A stretch of 64,000 nt of DNA from Streptomyces sp. S.PB5. Its GTDB lineage: Bacteria; Actinomycetota; Actinomycetes; Streptomycetales; Streptomycetaceae. The translations under genes were made by a program, and so were the position numbers. The stretch spans positions 124,001-188,000 of the forward strand of contig NZ_JAQMWP010000004.1 of assembly GCF_030403745.1 (NCBI RefSeq), read 5' to 3'. The notes under the pieces were generated by a model, which searched no databases, was not told the DNA's origin, and saw only the letters and a program-made list of their open reading frames with translations. This document shows, one piece after another, positions 22,794 through 32,173 of this stretch; position 1 is the first letter of the stretch; every line of letters begins with the position of its first letter.

Positions 22794-24187
22794 GATGGGC
22801 ACTCGTCAAGGTCTGCCTCGCGGTCACCGCCATGGTCGTGATCGCCTTCGCCATCCCGCTCGGGCTCGTCATCAAGGAGATGGCCCGCGACCGCGCCTTC
22901 TCCAACGCCGAGCGGGAGGCCGCGGCCGTCGCCCCCGCCCTGTCCATCACCACCGACCGGGACCAGCTGGAGCGGGTCGTCGCCTCCGCCAGCTCGGAGG
23001 GGGAGATGGCCGTGCACATCCCGTCGGGCGACACCGGCGCGGCGCTCGACATCGGGCGGCAGCGGGCCGCCGACAAGGACATCGCGACCGTACGGAAACT
23101 GGGCCGGGCCTCCACCACCGAGGTGGCCGGCGGGTCCACGCTGCTCCAGCCCGTCGCGCTGAGCTCCGGCGAGATCGCGGTGGTCGAGGTGTACGTCCCG
23201 GAGTCCGAGGTCAGCAACGGGGTAGCGACCGCCTGGGCGGTGCTCGCCGGGGTCGGCGTCGCCCTGATCGTGGGGTCCGTCGCGGTCGCCGACCGGCTGG
23301 GCGTACGGATGGTGCAGCCCGCCCAGCGCCTTGTCGAGAGCGCGCATGAGCTGGGGGAGGGGAAGCTGGGGGCGCGGGTGCCGGAGGAGGGACCGACCGA
23401 ACTGCGGCTCGCGGCGGTCGCGTTCAACTCCATGGCCGACCAGGTCGTCCAACTGCTCGCGAACGAGCGGGAGCTGGCGGCCGACCTCTCCCACCGGCTG
23501 CGTACCCCGCTGACCGTGCTGCGGCTCAACGCGGCCTCGCTCGGTGACGGGCCCGCCGCCGAGCAGACCCGGGCCGCGGTCGCCCAGTTGGAGCGCGAGG
23601 TCGACACCATCATCCGGACCGCGCGGGAGGCCAAGCCGCAGACCGCGGCCGCCGGGCCCGGCGCCGGATGCGATGCCGCCGAGGTGGTCCGGGAGCGGAT
23701 GGCGTTCTGGTCGGCGCTCGCCGAGGACGAGGGCCGCAAGGTACGGGTGGCCGGCGTGGACCGACCGGTGCGGATACCCGTGGCCCGCGCGGATCTCGCG
23801 GCGGCCCTGGACGCCCTGCTCGGGAACGTCTTCCGGCACACCGCAGAGGGCACCGCCTTCGCGGTCGACGTGCACAACGGCGAGGACGCGGTGATCGTGC
23901 TGGTCTCCGACGCGGGGCCCGGCATACCCGACCCCGAGGCGGCGATGGCCCGCGGGCGCGGGTCCGGCAGCGCCGGGTCGACCGGGCTCGGCCTCGACAT
24001 CGTGCGCCGGCTCGCGGAGGAGACCGGCGGGGACGTACGGATCGGCTCGTCGGTGCTGGGCGGCACCGAGGTGCGGATCTGGATCCAGCTGGACGGGCGG
24101 GAGCCGGTGCGCCGGGGGCACCGGGTGCGCAGGCGCCGTACCGGCCGATTGGTCTCTACCTTTAACCGGCCCCGATCCCTTCCTTAA
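22790..24187 (+). CDS. HAMP sensor histidine kinase
   Basis: A 465-aa membrane kinase partner of the preceding regulator. It has two transmembrane segments (about 7-28 and 146-167) enclosing an extracytoplasmic sensor of about 115 residues, a HAMP region, an H-box ADLSHRLRTPLTVLRL (His235), an N-box GNVFRHT, a G1 box SDAGPGIP and a G2 box GSTGLGLDIVRR. All motifs needed for autophosphorylation are intact. The last 25 residues are basic. The stop is TAA at 24185-24187. Confidence 0.92.
   Translation: MRWALVKVCLAVTAMVVIAFAIPLGLVIKEMARDRAFSNAEREAAAVAPALSITTDRDQLERVVASASSEGEMAVHIPSGDTGAALDIGRQRAADKDIATVRKLGRASTTEVAGGSTLLQPVALSSGEIAVVEVYVPESEVSNGVATAWAVLAGVGVALIVGSVAVADRLGVRMVQPAQRLVESAHELGEGKLGARVPEEGPTELRLAAVAFNSMADQVVQLLANERELAADLSHRLRTPLTVLRLNAASLGDGPAAEQTRAAVAQLEREVDTIIRTAREAKPQTAAAGPGAGCDAAEVVRERMAFWSALAEDEGRKVRVAGVDRPVRIPVARADLAAALDALLGNVFRHTAEGTAFAVDVHNGEDAVIVLVSDAGPGIPDPEAAMARGRGSGSAGSTGLGLDIVRRLAEETGGDVRIGSSVLGGTEVRIWIQLDGREPVRRGHRVRRRRTGRLVSTFNRPRSLP
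24148..24163. promoter_or_regulatory. weak DasR-like (dre) site upstream of the chitinase
   Basis: ATTGGTCTCTACCTTT matches about 11 of 16 positions of the dre consensus A(C/G)TGGTCTAGACCA(C/G)T and shares the core GGTCTCTACC with the better site at 42350. It lies 132 bp before the GH18 start, within the end of the kinase gene. Confidence 0.4.
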
Positions 24188-24294
24188 GCGCACCCTAAGA
24201 TCACCAACCGCCGTCCGGATCAGGCACTTTGCCCGATTCCGCGTCGCTAGCGTGCTGCCGCACCCCACCTCCGGACTGTGAAGGCAGGCACGTC

Positions 24295-25764
24295 ATGAGC
24301 ACGCATCGGCGCAAGGTGAGCGGCAGGAACAAGGTGATCGCCGGGGCCGTCGCCGCGGCCGTGATCGGGGGCGGCGCGGTGCTGCTCGGCGGGACCGCGC
24401 AGGCGGCCGGGGTCGGCGCCGCGTACACGAGGACCAGCGACTGGTCGACCGGATACACCGCCCAGTACGTCGTCACCAACAACAGCGGCGCGGCCAAGAC
24501 CGGCTGGAAGCTGGAGTTCGACCTGCCGTCGGGCGCGAAACTGAGCTCGCTGTGGAACGCCGAGTCGAGCGTCAGCGGCTCGCACGTGACCGTGACCTCC
24601 GCCAAGTGGGACACCGACGGCCTCGCGGCCGGCGAGTCCGTCACCGTCGGCTTCGTCGTCAACGGCACCGGCGATCCGGCCGGCTGTCTCATCGACGGCG
24701 CCGCCTGCGCGGACGGGACCGCCACACCGGAGCCCAGCGGACGCCCGACCGAGACGGCTACCGCGGCACCGACCGCCACCGCGACCCCCACTCCGACCCC
24801 CACGGGGCCGGCGACCAGCACTCCCACCGCCACCCCGACCGCGACCAGCAGCACCGGCACCGGCACCACCACCGGCGCCGGCTTCGCCCCCTACGTCGAC
24901 ACCTCCCTCTACCCCGCCTTCGACCTGGTCGCCAGTGCCGCGGCCACCGGCGTCAAGGACTACAACCTCGCCTTCGTCACGGACGGCGGCGGCTGCACCC
25001 CGAAGTGGGGCGGGGTGACCGACCTCGGGAGCGACGCGGTGGCCGCACAGATCGGCGCCCTGCGGGCCAAGGGCGGTGACGTCCGGGTGTCGTTCGGCGG
25101 CGCGGCGGGCTCCGAGCTCGCGACCACCTGCTCCTCCGCGGACGCGCTGGCGGCGGCGTACGAGAAGGTCGTGGCCGCCTACGACCTCACCAAGGTCGAC
25201 TTCGACGTCGAGGGCGGCGCGCTGCCCAACGCCTCGGCGAACACCATCCGCGCCAAGGCCATAGCCGAGCTCCAGCGCAACCACCCGGACCTGGACGTCT
25301 CCTTCACCCTCCCGGTGATGCCCGAGGGCCTGACCCAGGACGGTGTGAACCTCCTGTCGAACGCCAAGGCCAACGGCGTCGCGATCGACACCGTCAACAT
25401 CATGGCGATGGACTACGGCCCGGCGTACAGCGGCGACATGGGCACCTACGCCGAGCAGGCCGCCACCGCCACCCAGGCCCAGATCAAGAGCGTCCTCGGG
25501 CTCTCCGACACCGCCGCCTGGAAGGCCGTCGCCGTGACGCCCATGATCGGCGTCAACGACGTCACCACCGAGATCTTCAAGGTCGACGACGCCACCCAGC
25601 TGGTGAACTTCGCCAGGTCCAAGGGCCTCGGCTGGCTGTCCATGTGGTCCGCCACCCGCGACAAGCAGTGCTCCGGCGGGGCGAAGAACTACGCCGACGC
25701 CACCTGCAGCTCGATCCTCCAGAGCGAGTTCGCCTTCTCGAAGGCCTTCGGGGCCTACAACTGA
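24295..25764 (+). CDS. secreted chitinase: CBM2 plus GH18 catalytic domain
   Basis: A 489-aa secreted glycoside hydrolase. Signal peptide of about 38 residues ending AQA, a family-2 carbohydrate-binding module (about 38-135, tryptophans at 50, 71, 87 and 105), a Thr/Pro/Ala linker (about 140-196) and a GH18 domain to the end. The catalytic DxDxE motif is KVDFDVEGG (Asp302, Asp304, Glu306). It should cut chitin or related beta-1,4-GlcNAc polymer outside the cell, although CBM2 modules also bind cellulose. ATG 24295 follows GGCAGG. A possible DasR site lies upstream. Confidence 0.88.
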   Translation: MSTHRRKVSGRNKVIAGAVAAAVIGGGAVLLGGTAQAAGVGAAYTRTSDWSTGYTAQYVVTNNSGAAKTGWKLEFDLPSGAKLSSLWNAESSVSGSHVTVTSAKWDTDGLAAGESVTVGFVVNGTGDPAGCLIDGAACADGTATPEPSGRPTETATAAPTATATPTPTPTGPATSTPTATPTATSSTGTGTTTGAGFAPYVDTSLYPAFDLVASAAATGVKDYNLAFVTDGGGCTPKWGGVTDLGSDAVAAQIGALRAKGGDVRVSFGGAAGSELATTCSSADALAAAYEKVVAAYDLTKVDFDVEGGALPNASANTIRAKAIAELQRNHPDLDVSFTLPVMPEGLTQDGVNLLSNAKANGVAIDTVNIMAMDYGPAYSGDMGTYAEQAATATQAQIKSVLGLSDTAAWKAVAVTPMIGVNDVTTEIFKVDDATQLVNFARSKGLGWLSMWSATRDKQCSGGAKNYADATCSSILQSEFAFSKAFGAYN

Positions 25765-25794
25765 CCGGCCTGCAACTGACGCCCCCCACGGGCC

Positions 25795-25827
25795 GGGGCG
25801 GGGCATCCCCCTCGGATGCCCCGCCCC
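25795..25827. terminator. bidirectional terminator between chitinase and bglC
   Basis: Perfect 12-bp stem GGGGCGGGGCAT/ATGCCCCGCCCC with a 9-nt loop, between two convergent genes. Confidence 0.75.
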
Positions 25828-25866
25828 TCCCCCGACCCCCGTGCTGCGGTGGTCCAGTCCTTCCCG

Positions 25867-27303
25867 TTACACCTCCGGCACCGGAGGCAGCGTCCCCGTC
25901 CGTGCCGCCTGCGCGTACCACAGGGCGCTCGACTTCGGCGTACGGGCGAGGGTCGTGTAGTCGACGTAGACCGCGCCGAAGCGCTTCTCGTAGCCGTACG
26001 CCCACTCGAAGTTGTCCAGCAGGGACCACAGGTAGTAGCCGCGGACGTCCGCGCCGTCGGTGACCGCGCGGCGCACGGCGGCGAGGTGGCCGTGGAGGTA
26101 GGAGATGCGCTCCGGGTCGTGGACGCGGCCGTCGGGGTCGGGCTTGTCGTCATAGGCGGCGCCGTTCTCGGTGATGTAGAGCGGCAGGCCCGGGGCCTCG
26201 CGGGTGTAGCGCATGATCAGCTCGTGCAGTCCGCTCGGGTCGATGGACCAGCCCATCTCCGTGCGCTCGCCCGGGGTCTGGTGGAACTCCACGTCGTCGG
26301 CGCCCGGCCAGGGCGAGTGCTCGCTCGCCCCGTGGCCGTCCGCGCGCGGACCGCTCAGCTCGGTGTCGGCGGCCGAGACCAGCGTGGGCGTGTAGTAGTT
26401 GAGGCCCAGCGCGTCCAGCGGCTGGTTGATCGCGGCGAGGTCGCCGTCCTGGACGTACGCCCAGTCGGTGATCAACTCCGTCGCCGAGAACAGCGACTCC
26501 GGGTACGCCCCGTGCAGGATCGGGCCGTGGAAGACCCCGTTGGCCAGGTCGTCGATCTTCCTGGCCGCCGCCAGGTCCGCCGGGTCCTGCGAAACGGGGC
26601 GCACCACCGAGGAGTTGAGGCTCAGTGCCACCGAGTTGCGGGCCGGCATCACCGAGCGCAGCGCCGAAGTGCCGAGCCCGTGCGCGAGGTTGAGGTGGTG
26701 CGCGGCCTTCAGCGAGGCCAGCGGGTCCGTGCGGCCGGGGGCGTGCACACCGGAGCCGTAGCCCAGGAACGCGCTGCACCACGGCTCGTTGAGCGTGATC
26801 CACTGCTCCACCCGGTCGCCGAGCGCCTCGCCGACGATCTGCGCGTACTCCGCGAACCGGTACGCCGTGTCGCGCTCCGGCCAGCCGCCCGCGTCCTCCA
26901 GCTCCTGCGGCAGATCCCAGTGGTAGAGCGTGACGGCGGGCTTGATGCCGTGCGAGAGCAGCTCGTCCACGAGATTGCGGTAGAAGTCCAGACCGCGCTG
27001 GACCGCGGGGCCCCGGCCGGTGGGCTGGACCCGGGACCAGGAGATCGAGAAGCGGTACGCGCTGAGGCCCAGCTCGGCCATCAGCGCCACGTCGTCCCGG
27101 AACCGGTGGTAGTGGTCGACAGCGATGTCACCGGTCTCACCACCGGCCGTCTTGCCCGGCGTATGGCTGAAGGTGTCCCAGATCGAGGGGGTGCGGCCGT
27201 CCTCCCGCACCGCCCCCTCGATCTGGTACGCGGAGGTGGCGGCGCCCCAGAGGAAGGCGGGAGGAAAGGTCACCGGGGTCGCCGGCGTTGCGGGTTCAGG
27301 CAT
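25867..27303 (-). CDS. bglC: GH1 beta-glucosidase BglC (intracellular cellobiase)
   Basis: A 478-aa glycoside hydrolase family 1 enzyme without a signal peptide, expected to hydrolyse imported cellobiose and cello-oligosaccharides to glucose. The acid/base is Glu173 (TLNEPW) and the nucleophile Glu379 (YITENG). It lies at the end of the cebEFG cluster, 97 nt after cebG, as in the known Streptomyces ceb locus. ATG 27303 is chosen because the conserved N-terminus follows directly; the Shine-Dalgarno GGGAG is embedded in a CebR operator overlapping the start. Confidence 0.92.
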   Translation of the reverse strand: MPEPATPATPVTFPPAFLWGAATSAYQIEGAVREDGRTPSIWDTFSHTPGKTAGGETGDIAVDHYHRFRDDVALMAELGLSAYRFSISWSRVQPTGRGPAVQRGLDFYRNLVDELLSHGIKPAVTLYHWDLPQELEDAGGWPERDTAYRFAEYAQIVGEALGDRVEQWITLNEPWCSAFLGYGSGVHAPGRTDPLASLKAAHHLNLAHGLGTSALRSVMPARNSVALSLNSSVVRPVSQDPADLAAARKIDDLANGVFHGPILHGAYPESLFSATELITDWAYVQDGDLAAINQPLDALGLNYYTPTLVSAADTELSGPRADGHGASEHSPWPGADDVEFHQTPGERTEMGWSIDPSGLHELIMRYTREAPGLPLYITENGAAYDDKPDPDGRVHDPERISYLHGHLAAVRRAVTDGADVRGYYLWSLLDNFEWAYGYEKRFGAVYVDYTTLARTPKSSALWYAQAARTGTLPPVPEV

Positions 27304-27316
27304 GGAAGCGCTCCCA
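27303..27316. promoter_or_regulatory. CebR operator overlapping the bglC start codon
   Basis: On the minus strand this reads TGGGAGCGCTTCCA, one mismatch from the CebR palindrome TGGGAGCGCTCCCA. It covers the ribosome-binding site and the first base of the ATG, so bound CebR could block an elongating polymerase or expose its state to translation. Confidence 0.8.
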
Positions 27317-27356
27317 TTGGAGGTCGTGGAGACCGACGTAGAGATGGGGGAAGGAA

Positions 27357-27386
27357 AGGGGCCGAGGCGGCGGTGACCCGGCCCCT
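27357..27386 (-). terminator. hairpin in the cebG-bglC gap
   Basis: Seven-bp stem AGGGGCC/GGCCCCT with a 16-nt loop, just after the cebG stop. It may reduce read-through from cebEFG into bglC. Confidence 0.4.
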
Positions 27387-27400
27387 GGGAAAGCACGGGT

Positions 27401-28309
27401 TCAGCCCTTGACGGCGCCCTGCATGATGCCGCCGACGATCTGCTTGCCGAAGATCGCGAAGACCACCAGCAGCGGCAGCGTGCCGAGCAGCGCGCCCGCC
27501 ATGATGAGGGACTGGTCCGGGGTGTAGCCGCGGCCCAGACCCGCGACCGCGACCTGCACGGTCGGATTGCCGTTCTGGGTCAGGACCAGGAACGGCCACA
27601 GGAAGTCGTTCCATGTCTGCACGAACATCAGCATGCCGAGGACGGCCATCGCGGGGCGGGCCGCCGGGAACACGATGTGCCAGATCACCCGCCAGCTGCT
27701 CGCGCCGTCGACCCGGGCCGCCTCGATGAGTTCGTCCGGCAGCGCCTGCAGCAGGTACTGCCGCATGAAGAACACCCCGAACGCGCTGACCAGCGAGGGC
27801 AGGATCACCGCCTGCAGCTGGTCGGACCAGTCGAGCTTGGCGACCATCATGTACAGCGGGATCACACTCAGCTGTGGCGGCACCATCATCGTGCCGATGA
27901 CGATCAGCATCAGGGCGTTGCGGCCCTTGAACCGCAGCTTGGCGAAGGCGAACCCGGCGATCGTCGACAGCACGACGATCGTCAGCGCAGAAACACCCGC
28001 GACGATCGTGGTGTTGAGGAACGCCTCGCCCAGGTTGGCGTCGTTCCAGGCGATCTCCAGCTTGTCGAACAGGCCCGAGCCGAACCAGAACGGCGGCGGG
28101 GTCTGGGCGAGCCGCTGGTTGTCGCGCGAGGCGGCGATCGCCGTCCACACCAGCGGGAACAGCGAGCCGATGGTGAACAGCGCGAGGATGAGATACGCGA
28201 TCGGACCGGCGTGCAGGGTGCCACCGGCGCGGGCGGCCTTGGGGCGTCGTACGCGCGGCGTCTTCTTCGTGCTCTTCTCGTCGTCCGGCGGGGTCAGTGT
28301 CGTCGTCAC
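27401..28309 (-). CDS. cebG: cello-oligosaccharide ABC transporter permease CebG
   Basis: A 302-aa MalG-type inner-membrane permease with six hydrophobic helices after a charged N-terminus. The EAA loop that contacts the ATPase is [20 protein letters not shown] near residue 205. GTG 28309 has AGGAG upstream and lies 11 nt after the cebF stop. No ATPase gene is in the cluster; in Streptomyces such transporters share the multi-sugar ATPase MsiK encoded elsewhere. Confidence 0.9.
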   Translation of the reverse strand: MTTTLTPPDDEKSTKKTPRVRRPKAARAGGTLHAGPIAYLILALFTIGSLFPLVWTAIAASRDNQRLAQTPPPFWFGSGLFDKLEIAWNDANLGEAFLNTTIVAGVSALTIVVLSTIAGFAFAKLRFKGRNALMLIVIGTMMVPPQLSVIPLYMMVAKLDWSDQLQAVILPSLVSAFGVFFMRQYLLQALPDELIEAARVDGASSWRVIWHIVFPAARPAMAVLGMLMFVQTWNDFLWPFLVLTQNGNPTVQVAVAGLGRGYTPDQSLIMAGALLGTLPLLVVFAIFGKQIVGGIMQGAVKG

Positions 28310-28320
28310 GGCCGGTTCTC

Positions 28321-29337
28321 CTAACTACTGGCGCGCAGCCGGCGCGAGATGACGTAGTTGACGATCCCGATGACGATGAGGATCAGGAACATCGTCCAGG
28401 CGATCGCGGAGGCACGGCCCAGGTGCTGGTTGACCCAGCCCTGCTCGTACAGATACAGGCCGAGCGTCTGGAACTGGTGCTGGGATCCGCCGGAGGCCCC
28501 CTTGTTCGCGTCGAACAGCAGTGGTTCGCCGAAGAGCTGGGAGGCGCCGATGGTCGAGACGACCACCGTGAACAGGATCGTCGGCCGCAGCGACGGCAGG
28601 GTCACATGGAAGAACTGCTGCCAGCGGTTGGCCCCGTCCAGGGCCGCGGACTCGTACAGATCCTGCGGGATCGCCTGCATCGCCGCCAGATAGATCAGCG
28701 CGTTGTAGCCGGTCCAGCGCCAGATGACGATCGAGGAGATCGCGATCTGCGAGGCCCACTTGTCGTTCTGCCAGTCGATGTTGTCGATGCCGACCTGGTT
28801 CAACGCCCAGTTGATCATGCCGTAGTCACGGCCGAAGAGCAGGACGAAGACGAGCGAGGCGGCGGCGATCGACGTCGCGTACGGGGCGAGCATCGCGACC
28901 CGGTAGAAGGTCGAGGCGCGCAGCTTGTAGTTGAGGATGTGCGCGAGGCCCATCGCCATCAGCAGCTGCGGGACCGTCGAGATGATCCCGATGGTCAGCG
29001 TGTTCCTCGCCGCGTTCCAGAAGAAGTCGTCGTCGAAGATCCGGGTGTAGTTCCGGAAGCCCACCCAGCTCATGTCGGTGGGCGCGGTCAGCTCCACCTG
29101 ATGCAGCGAGGCCCAGCCGGTGTAGATCAGCGGAAACAGGCCGAACGCCAGGAACAGCAGGAAGAACGGCGAGACGAAGGCGTACGGGCTCCAGCGCACG
29201 TCCCGCTGCCAGCGGCGGGACAGCCGCGCGCGGCGGCGCTCGTCGTCCGGGGGCGCCGCGGACGGGCGGGCCGGGGCCGCGCCCCCCTTGGCGGGGGACG
29301 CGGCGGCGGTGTCGTGCCCAGTGGTCATACGGGTCAC
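28321..29337 (-). CDS. cebF: cello-oligosaccharide ABC transporter permease CebF
   Basis: A 338-aa MalF-type permease with an Ala/Pro-rich cytoplasmic N-terminus (about 45 residues) and six transmembrane helices. The EAA-type loop is ESAALDGANRWQQFFHVTLP. The GTG start overlaps the cebE stop by four bases (GTGA), showing translational coupling; an ATG three codons on is an alternative. It pairs with CebG to form the channel for cellobiose and cellotriose. Confidence 0.9.
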   Translation of the reverse strand: MTRMTTGHDTAAASPAKGGAAPARPSAAPPDDERRRARLSRRWQRDVRWSPYAFVSPFFLLFLAFGLFPLIYTGWASLHQVELTAPTDMSWVGFRNYTRIFDDDFFWNAARNTLTIGIISTVPQLLMAMGLAHILNYKLRASTFYRVAMLAPYATSIAAASLVFVLLFGRDYGMINWALNQVGIDNIDWQNDKWASQIAISSIVIWRWTGYNALIYLAAMQAIPQDLYESAALDGANRWQQFFHVTLPSLRPTILFTVVVSTIGASQLFGEPLLFDANKGASGGSQHQFQTLGLYLYEQGWVNQHLGRASAIAWTMFLILIVIGIVNYVISRRLRASS

Positions 29338-30650
29338 TGGTCCAGGTTGTTGTCGATGGTCTTGACGGCGTTGTCCCAGGCGTCCTTGGCGGACTTGCCC
29401 TGGGTCACCAGGACCACGCCGTTGTCGGTCAGACCCTGCTGGATGATCTGGTCCTTCGGGCCGATCGTCTGGACCGGGATGTTCTTGGCGGCCTCGGCGA
29501 AGATCGTGCCGATCGGCGCGTCACCGGTCATGTCGTTCTTGGCGTTCTTCACCGCGGTCGAGTCGTACGCGGCCGGGGTGCTCGGGAAGCTGCCCTGCAC
29601 GGCGAAGAGCTTGGCCTGCTGCTCGGGAGCGGTCAACCAGGCGGCCAGCTTGGCGGCTTCCTCGGTGTTCTTGCCGGACTTGGGCACGGTCAGGAAGGAG
29701 CCGCCCCAGTTGCCGGACTTCGGCGCCTGGGCGACGTCCCACTTGCCGGCCGCGTCGGGCTTCGACTTGCCCTTGATGTAGCCGAGCATCCACGGCGGGC
29801 AGGACATCGCGGCGAACTTGCTGTTGGCGATGGTGGTGTCCCAGGCGGGCTGGAACTGCGTCTGGTTGCCGACCAGTCCGGCCTCGGCGGCGTCGGCGGT
29901 GAGGTTGAAGGCGGACTTCACGGCCGGGTTCGTCTTGTAGATGACCTTGCCGGAGGAGTCGTAGAACCGCTCGGTCTCACTGCTGAGGATCGCCTGCAGC
30001 AGACCGCCGGGGGAGTCCAGGAACGTCGTGCCCTTGGCCTTCTTCTGGTACGTCTTGCCGACGTCGACGAACTTGTCCCAGCTGCCGGCCCACAGCTTGG
30101 CGACTTCCTCGCGGTCGGTGGGCAGACCGGCCGCCTTGAACAGATCGGTGCGGTAGCAGATGGCCATCGGGCCGACGTCGGTGCCGACGCCGACGGTCTG
30201 GCCGTCGGAGGTGGTGGCCTGCTTCCACTTCCAGTCCAGGTAGTCGCTCTCCTTGCCGTACTTCGACAGGTCGAGCAGCTTGTCGGACTGGGTCTGGACG
30301 ATCTCGGCGATGTTGCCGACCTCGACCATCTGGATGTCCTGGAGGCCGCTGTTGGTGGTCAGGTGGTTCAGCAGCGCCGGGTAGTAGTTCTCGTTGCGCT
30401 CGACGACGGTCTGCTGGATGTCGATGTCCGGGTTGAGCTTCTCGTACTCCTTGTACAGCCCGGACTCCTCGAAGCCGGCGGTGCCGAAGAGCCCGAGGGT
30501 GATCTTGGTCTTGCCGCCGCCCCCCTCCGACGACGAGTTGTCCTTGTCCTTGCCGTCGTCGGCACAGCCGGCCAGCAGCCCGGTGCCCAGCGACGCCACG
30601 GCCGCCAGGACCACCACCCTGCGACGGGCGGTTCGGGTACGTGCTCGCAT
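29334..30650 (-). CDS. cebE: cello-oligosaccharide-binding lipoprotein CebE
   Basis: A 438-aa family-1 solute-binding lipoprotein. The signal peptide has an arginine-rich N-terminus and the lipobox LLAGC (Cys near residue 28), followed by an Asp/Ser/Gly-rich tether. The mature domain carries the usual ITLGLFGTAGFEESG start and PPWMLGYIKG near residue 285. ATG 30650 follows AGGAGG at the right spacing. It is the first gene of cebEFG-bglC, with a perfect CebR operator 117 bp upstream. In pathogenic Streptomyces the homologue senses plant cellotriose. Confidence 0.92.
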   Translation of the reverse strand: MRARTRTARRRVVVLAAVASLGTGLLAGCADDGKDKDNSSSEGGGGKTKITLGLFGTAGFEESGLYKEYEKLNPDIDIQQTVVERNENYYPALLNHLTTNSGLQDIQMVEVGNIAEIVQTQSDKLLDLSKYGKESDYLDWKWKQATTSDGQTVGVGTDVGPMAICYRTDLFKAAGLPTDREEVAKLWAGSWDKFVDVGKTYQKKAKGTTFLDSPGGLLQAILSSETERFYDSSGKVIYKTNPAVKSAFNLTADAAEAGLVGNQTQFQPAWDTTIANSKFAAMSCPPWMLGYIKGKSKPDAAGKWDVAQAPKSGNWGGSFLTVPKSGKNTEEAAKLAAWLTAPEQQAKLFAVQGSFPSTPAAYDSTAVKNAKNDMTGDAPIGTIFAEAAKNIPVQTIGPKDQIIQQGLTDNGVVLVTQGKSAKDAWDNAVKTIDNNLDQ

Positions 30651-30766
30651 TGCGTCCTCCTGTTGCCCTGACGTGCCGACCCCCCGGCCAACTGCATTGT
30701 TGGGCCCGTTAGTTCTCGCGGCGGCTCGGGCGGGGAACGTGCGGGATGTGTATGTGTCAGGTACTG

Positions 30767-30780
30767 TGGGAGCGCTCCCA
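30767..30780. promoter_or_regulatory. perfect CebR operator upstream of cebE
   Basis: TGGGAGCGCTCCCA is a perfect 14-bp palindrome identical to the CebR consensus. It sits in the 427-bp divergent region between cebE and cebR, nearer to cebE. Cello-oligosaccharides would release CebR and switch on uptake. Confidence 0.9.
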
Positions 30781-30915
30781 CCAGTGATGAGTTGAAGACT
30801 CGCGGGTCCGGGCGGGGGTGTCAAGGGAGTCGGCAAGGAGATATGTCTTCGGTTATCGGCCTGTTAACAAACTCGGGGGTCGAAGACCGGCCGATGCGTT
30901 TCAGCCCGTCTGAGG

Positions 30916-31004
30916 GTCCCCCCTCGCGCGAGCGAAGTCGAGCGTGGGGGAGTTCGAGGGCAGGCCCCTCGGGCCGAAGCGGGGGTCTGGGGGCGGCAGC
31001 CCCC
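30916..31004. repeat. dispersed Streptomyces intergenic hairpin element
   Basis: Contains TCCCCC at 30916-30921 facing GGGGGA at 30945-30950, and a 6-bp stem GGGGGC/GCCCCC with loop GGCA at 30989-31004. The second half resembles 6216-6233 and the inverted copy near 33645-33665, so it is a family of intergenic elements. The rest of the cebE-cebR gap (30781-31077) shows nothing else. Confidence 0.6.
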
Positions 31005-31077
31005 GGAGGCGTTCACGTGCCCTACGGGACTGTTAGATTCCAGGCCAGCGTGAACATACGGCGGGAAGGCGGAGCCC

Positions 31078-32133
31078 ATGGCAAGCCACGGAGCGCGGGG
31101 CCGGAGCGGTGGCCGGCCGACCCTCGAAGAGGTGGCCGCGCGTGCCGGAGTCGGCCGCGGCACGGTCTCCCGGGTGATCAACGGCTCGCCCCGGGTCAGT
31201 GACGCGACCCGCGCGGCGGTGGAGGCGGCGGTCGCGGAGCTCGGCTACGTCCCGAACACGGCGGCGCGGGCGCTGGCCGCGAACCGTACGGACGCGATCG
31301 CGCTGGTGGTCCCCGAGCCGGAGACCCGCTTCTTCGCGGAGCCGTACTTCTCGGACATGCTCAAGGGTGTCGCGGCCGAGCTCTCCGACACGGAGATGCA
31401 GCTGCTGCTGATTTTCGCGGGCAGCGACCGGGAGAGGCAGCGACTGGCCCAGTATCTGGCGGCGCACCGCGTGGACGGCGTCCTGCTGGTCTCGGTCCAC
31501 GCCGACGACCCGCTGCCGGATCTGCTGGCCCAGCTGGAGATACCGGCCGTGATCAGCGGCCCGCGCTCGGCCGCGGAAACGCTCCCCTCGGTCGACTCCG
31601 ACAACTACGGCGGCGCCCGCCAGGCCGTGGAGCACCTGCTCTCCCGCGGTCGCACCCGCATAGCGCACATCACCGGACGCCTCGACGTGTACGGTGCCCA
31701 GCGCCGTATCGACGGCTACCGGGCGGCGTTGCGCGACGCGGGCGTCGGTGTGGACGAGGCGCTGATCGAGCCCGGTGACTTCACGGAGGAGGGCGGCACC
31801 CGGGCCATGGCGAAGCTGCTCGCCCGGGCCCCCGACCTGGACGCCGTCTTCGCCGCCTCCGACGTCACCGCGGCCGGCGCCCGCCAGGCGCTCCGCGAGG
31901 CGGGCCGCCGTATCCCCGACGACGTCGCCCTCGTCGGCTACGACGACTCCGCCATCGCCCGCCACATGGAGCCGCCCCTCACCAGCGTCCGCCAGCCCAT
32001 CGCGGAGATGGGCCGCCACATGATCGACCTCCTGCTCACGGAGATCGCGGACCGGCGCCCGGCGGCGTCCCGGGGCCTGGAACCACGACAGGTGGTACTG
32101 GCCACGGAGCTGGTGGGACGGGCTTCGTCGTAG
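31078..32133 (+). CDS. cebR: LacI-family cello-oligosaccharide repressor CebR
   Basis: A 351-aa LacI-family regulator. The N-terminal headpiece is PTLEEVAARAGVGRGTVSRVING (about residues 14-36) with the hinge helix NTAARALAANRT, followed by a periplasmic-binding-protein-like effector domain (about 65-345) ending SVRQPIAEMGRHM. It is divergent from the cebEFG-bglC operon, whose two operators match its known target. Loss of repression in the presence of cellobiose or cellotriose is established for the family. ATG 31078 has GGAAGGCGGAG upstream. Confidence 0.92.
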   Translation: MASHGARGRSGGRPTLEEVAARAGVGRGTVSRVINGSPRVSDATRAAVEAAVAELGYVPNTAARALAANRTDAIALVVPEPETRFFAEPYFSDMLKGVAAELSDTEMQLLLIFAGSDRERQRLAQYLAAHRVDGVLLVSVHADDPLPDLLAQLEIPAVISGPRSAAETLPSVDSDNYGGARQAVEHLLSRGRTRIAHITGRLDVYGAQRRIDGYRAALRDAGVGVDEALIEPGDFTEEGGTRAMAKLLARAPDLDAVFAASDVTAAGARQALREAGRRIPDDVALVGYDDSAIARHMEPPLTSVRQPIAEMGRHMIDLLLTEIADRRPAASRGLEPRQVVLATELVGRASS

Positions 32134-32173
32134 GCGGGGGTCACCAGTTGATCCCCGGAGTTGGCGGCCGGCC

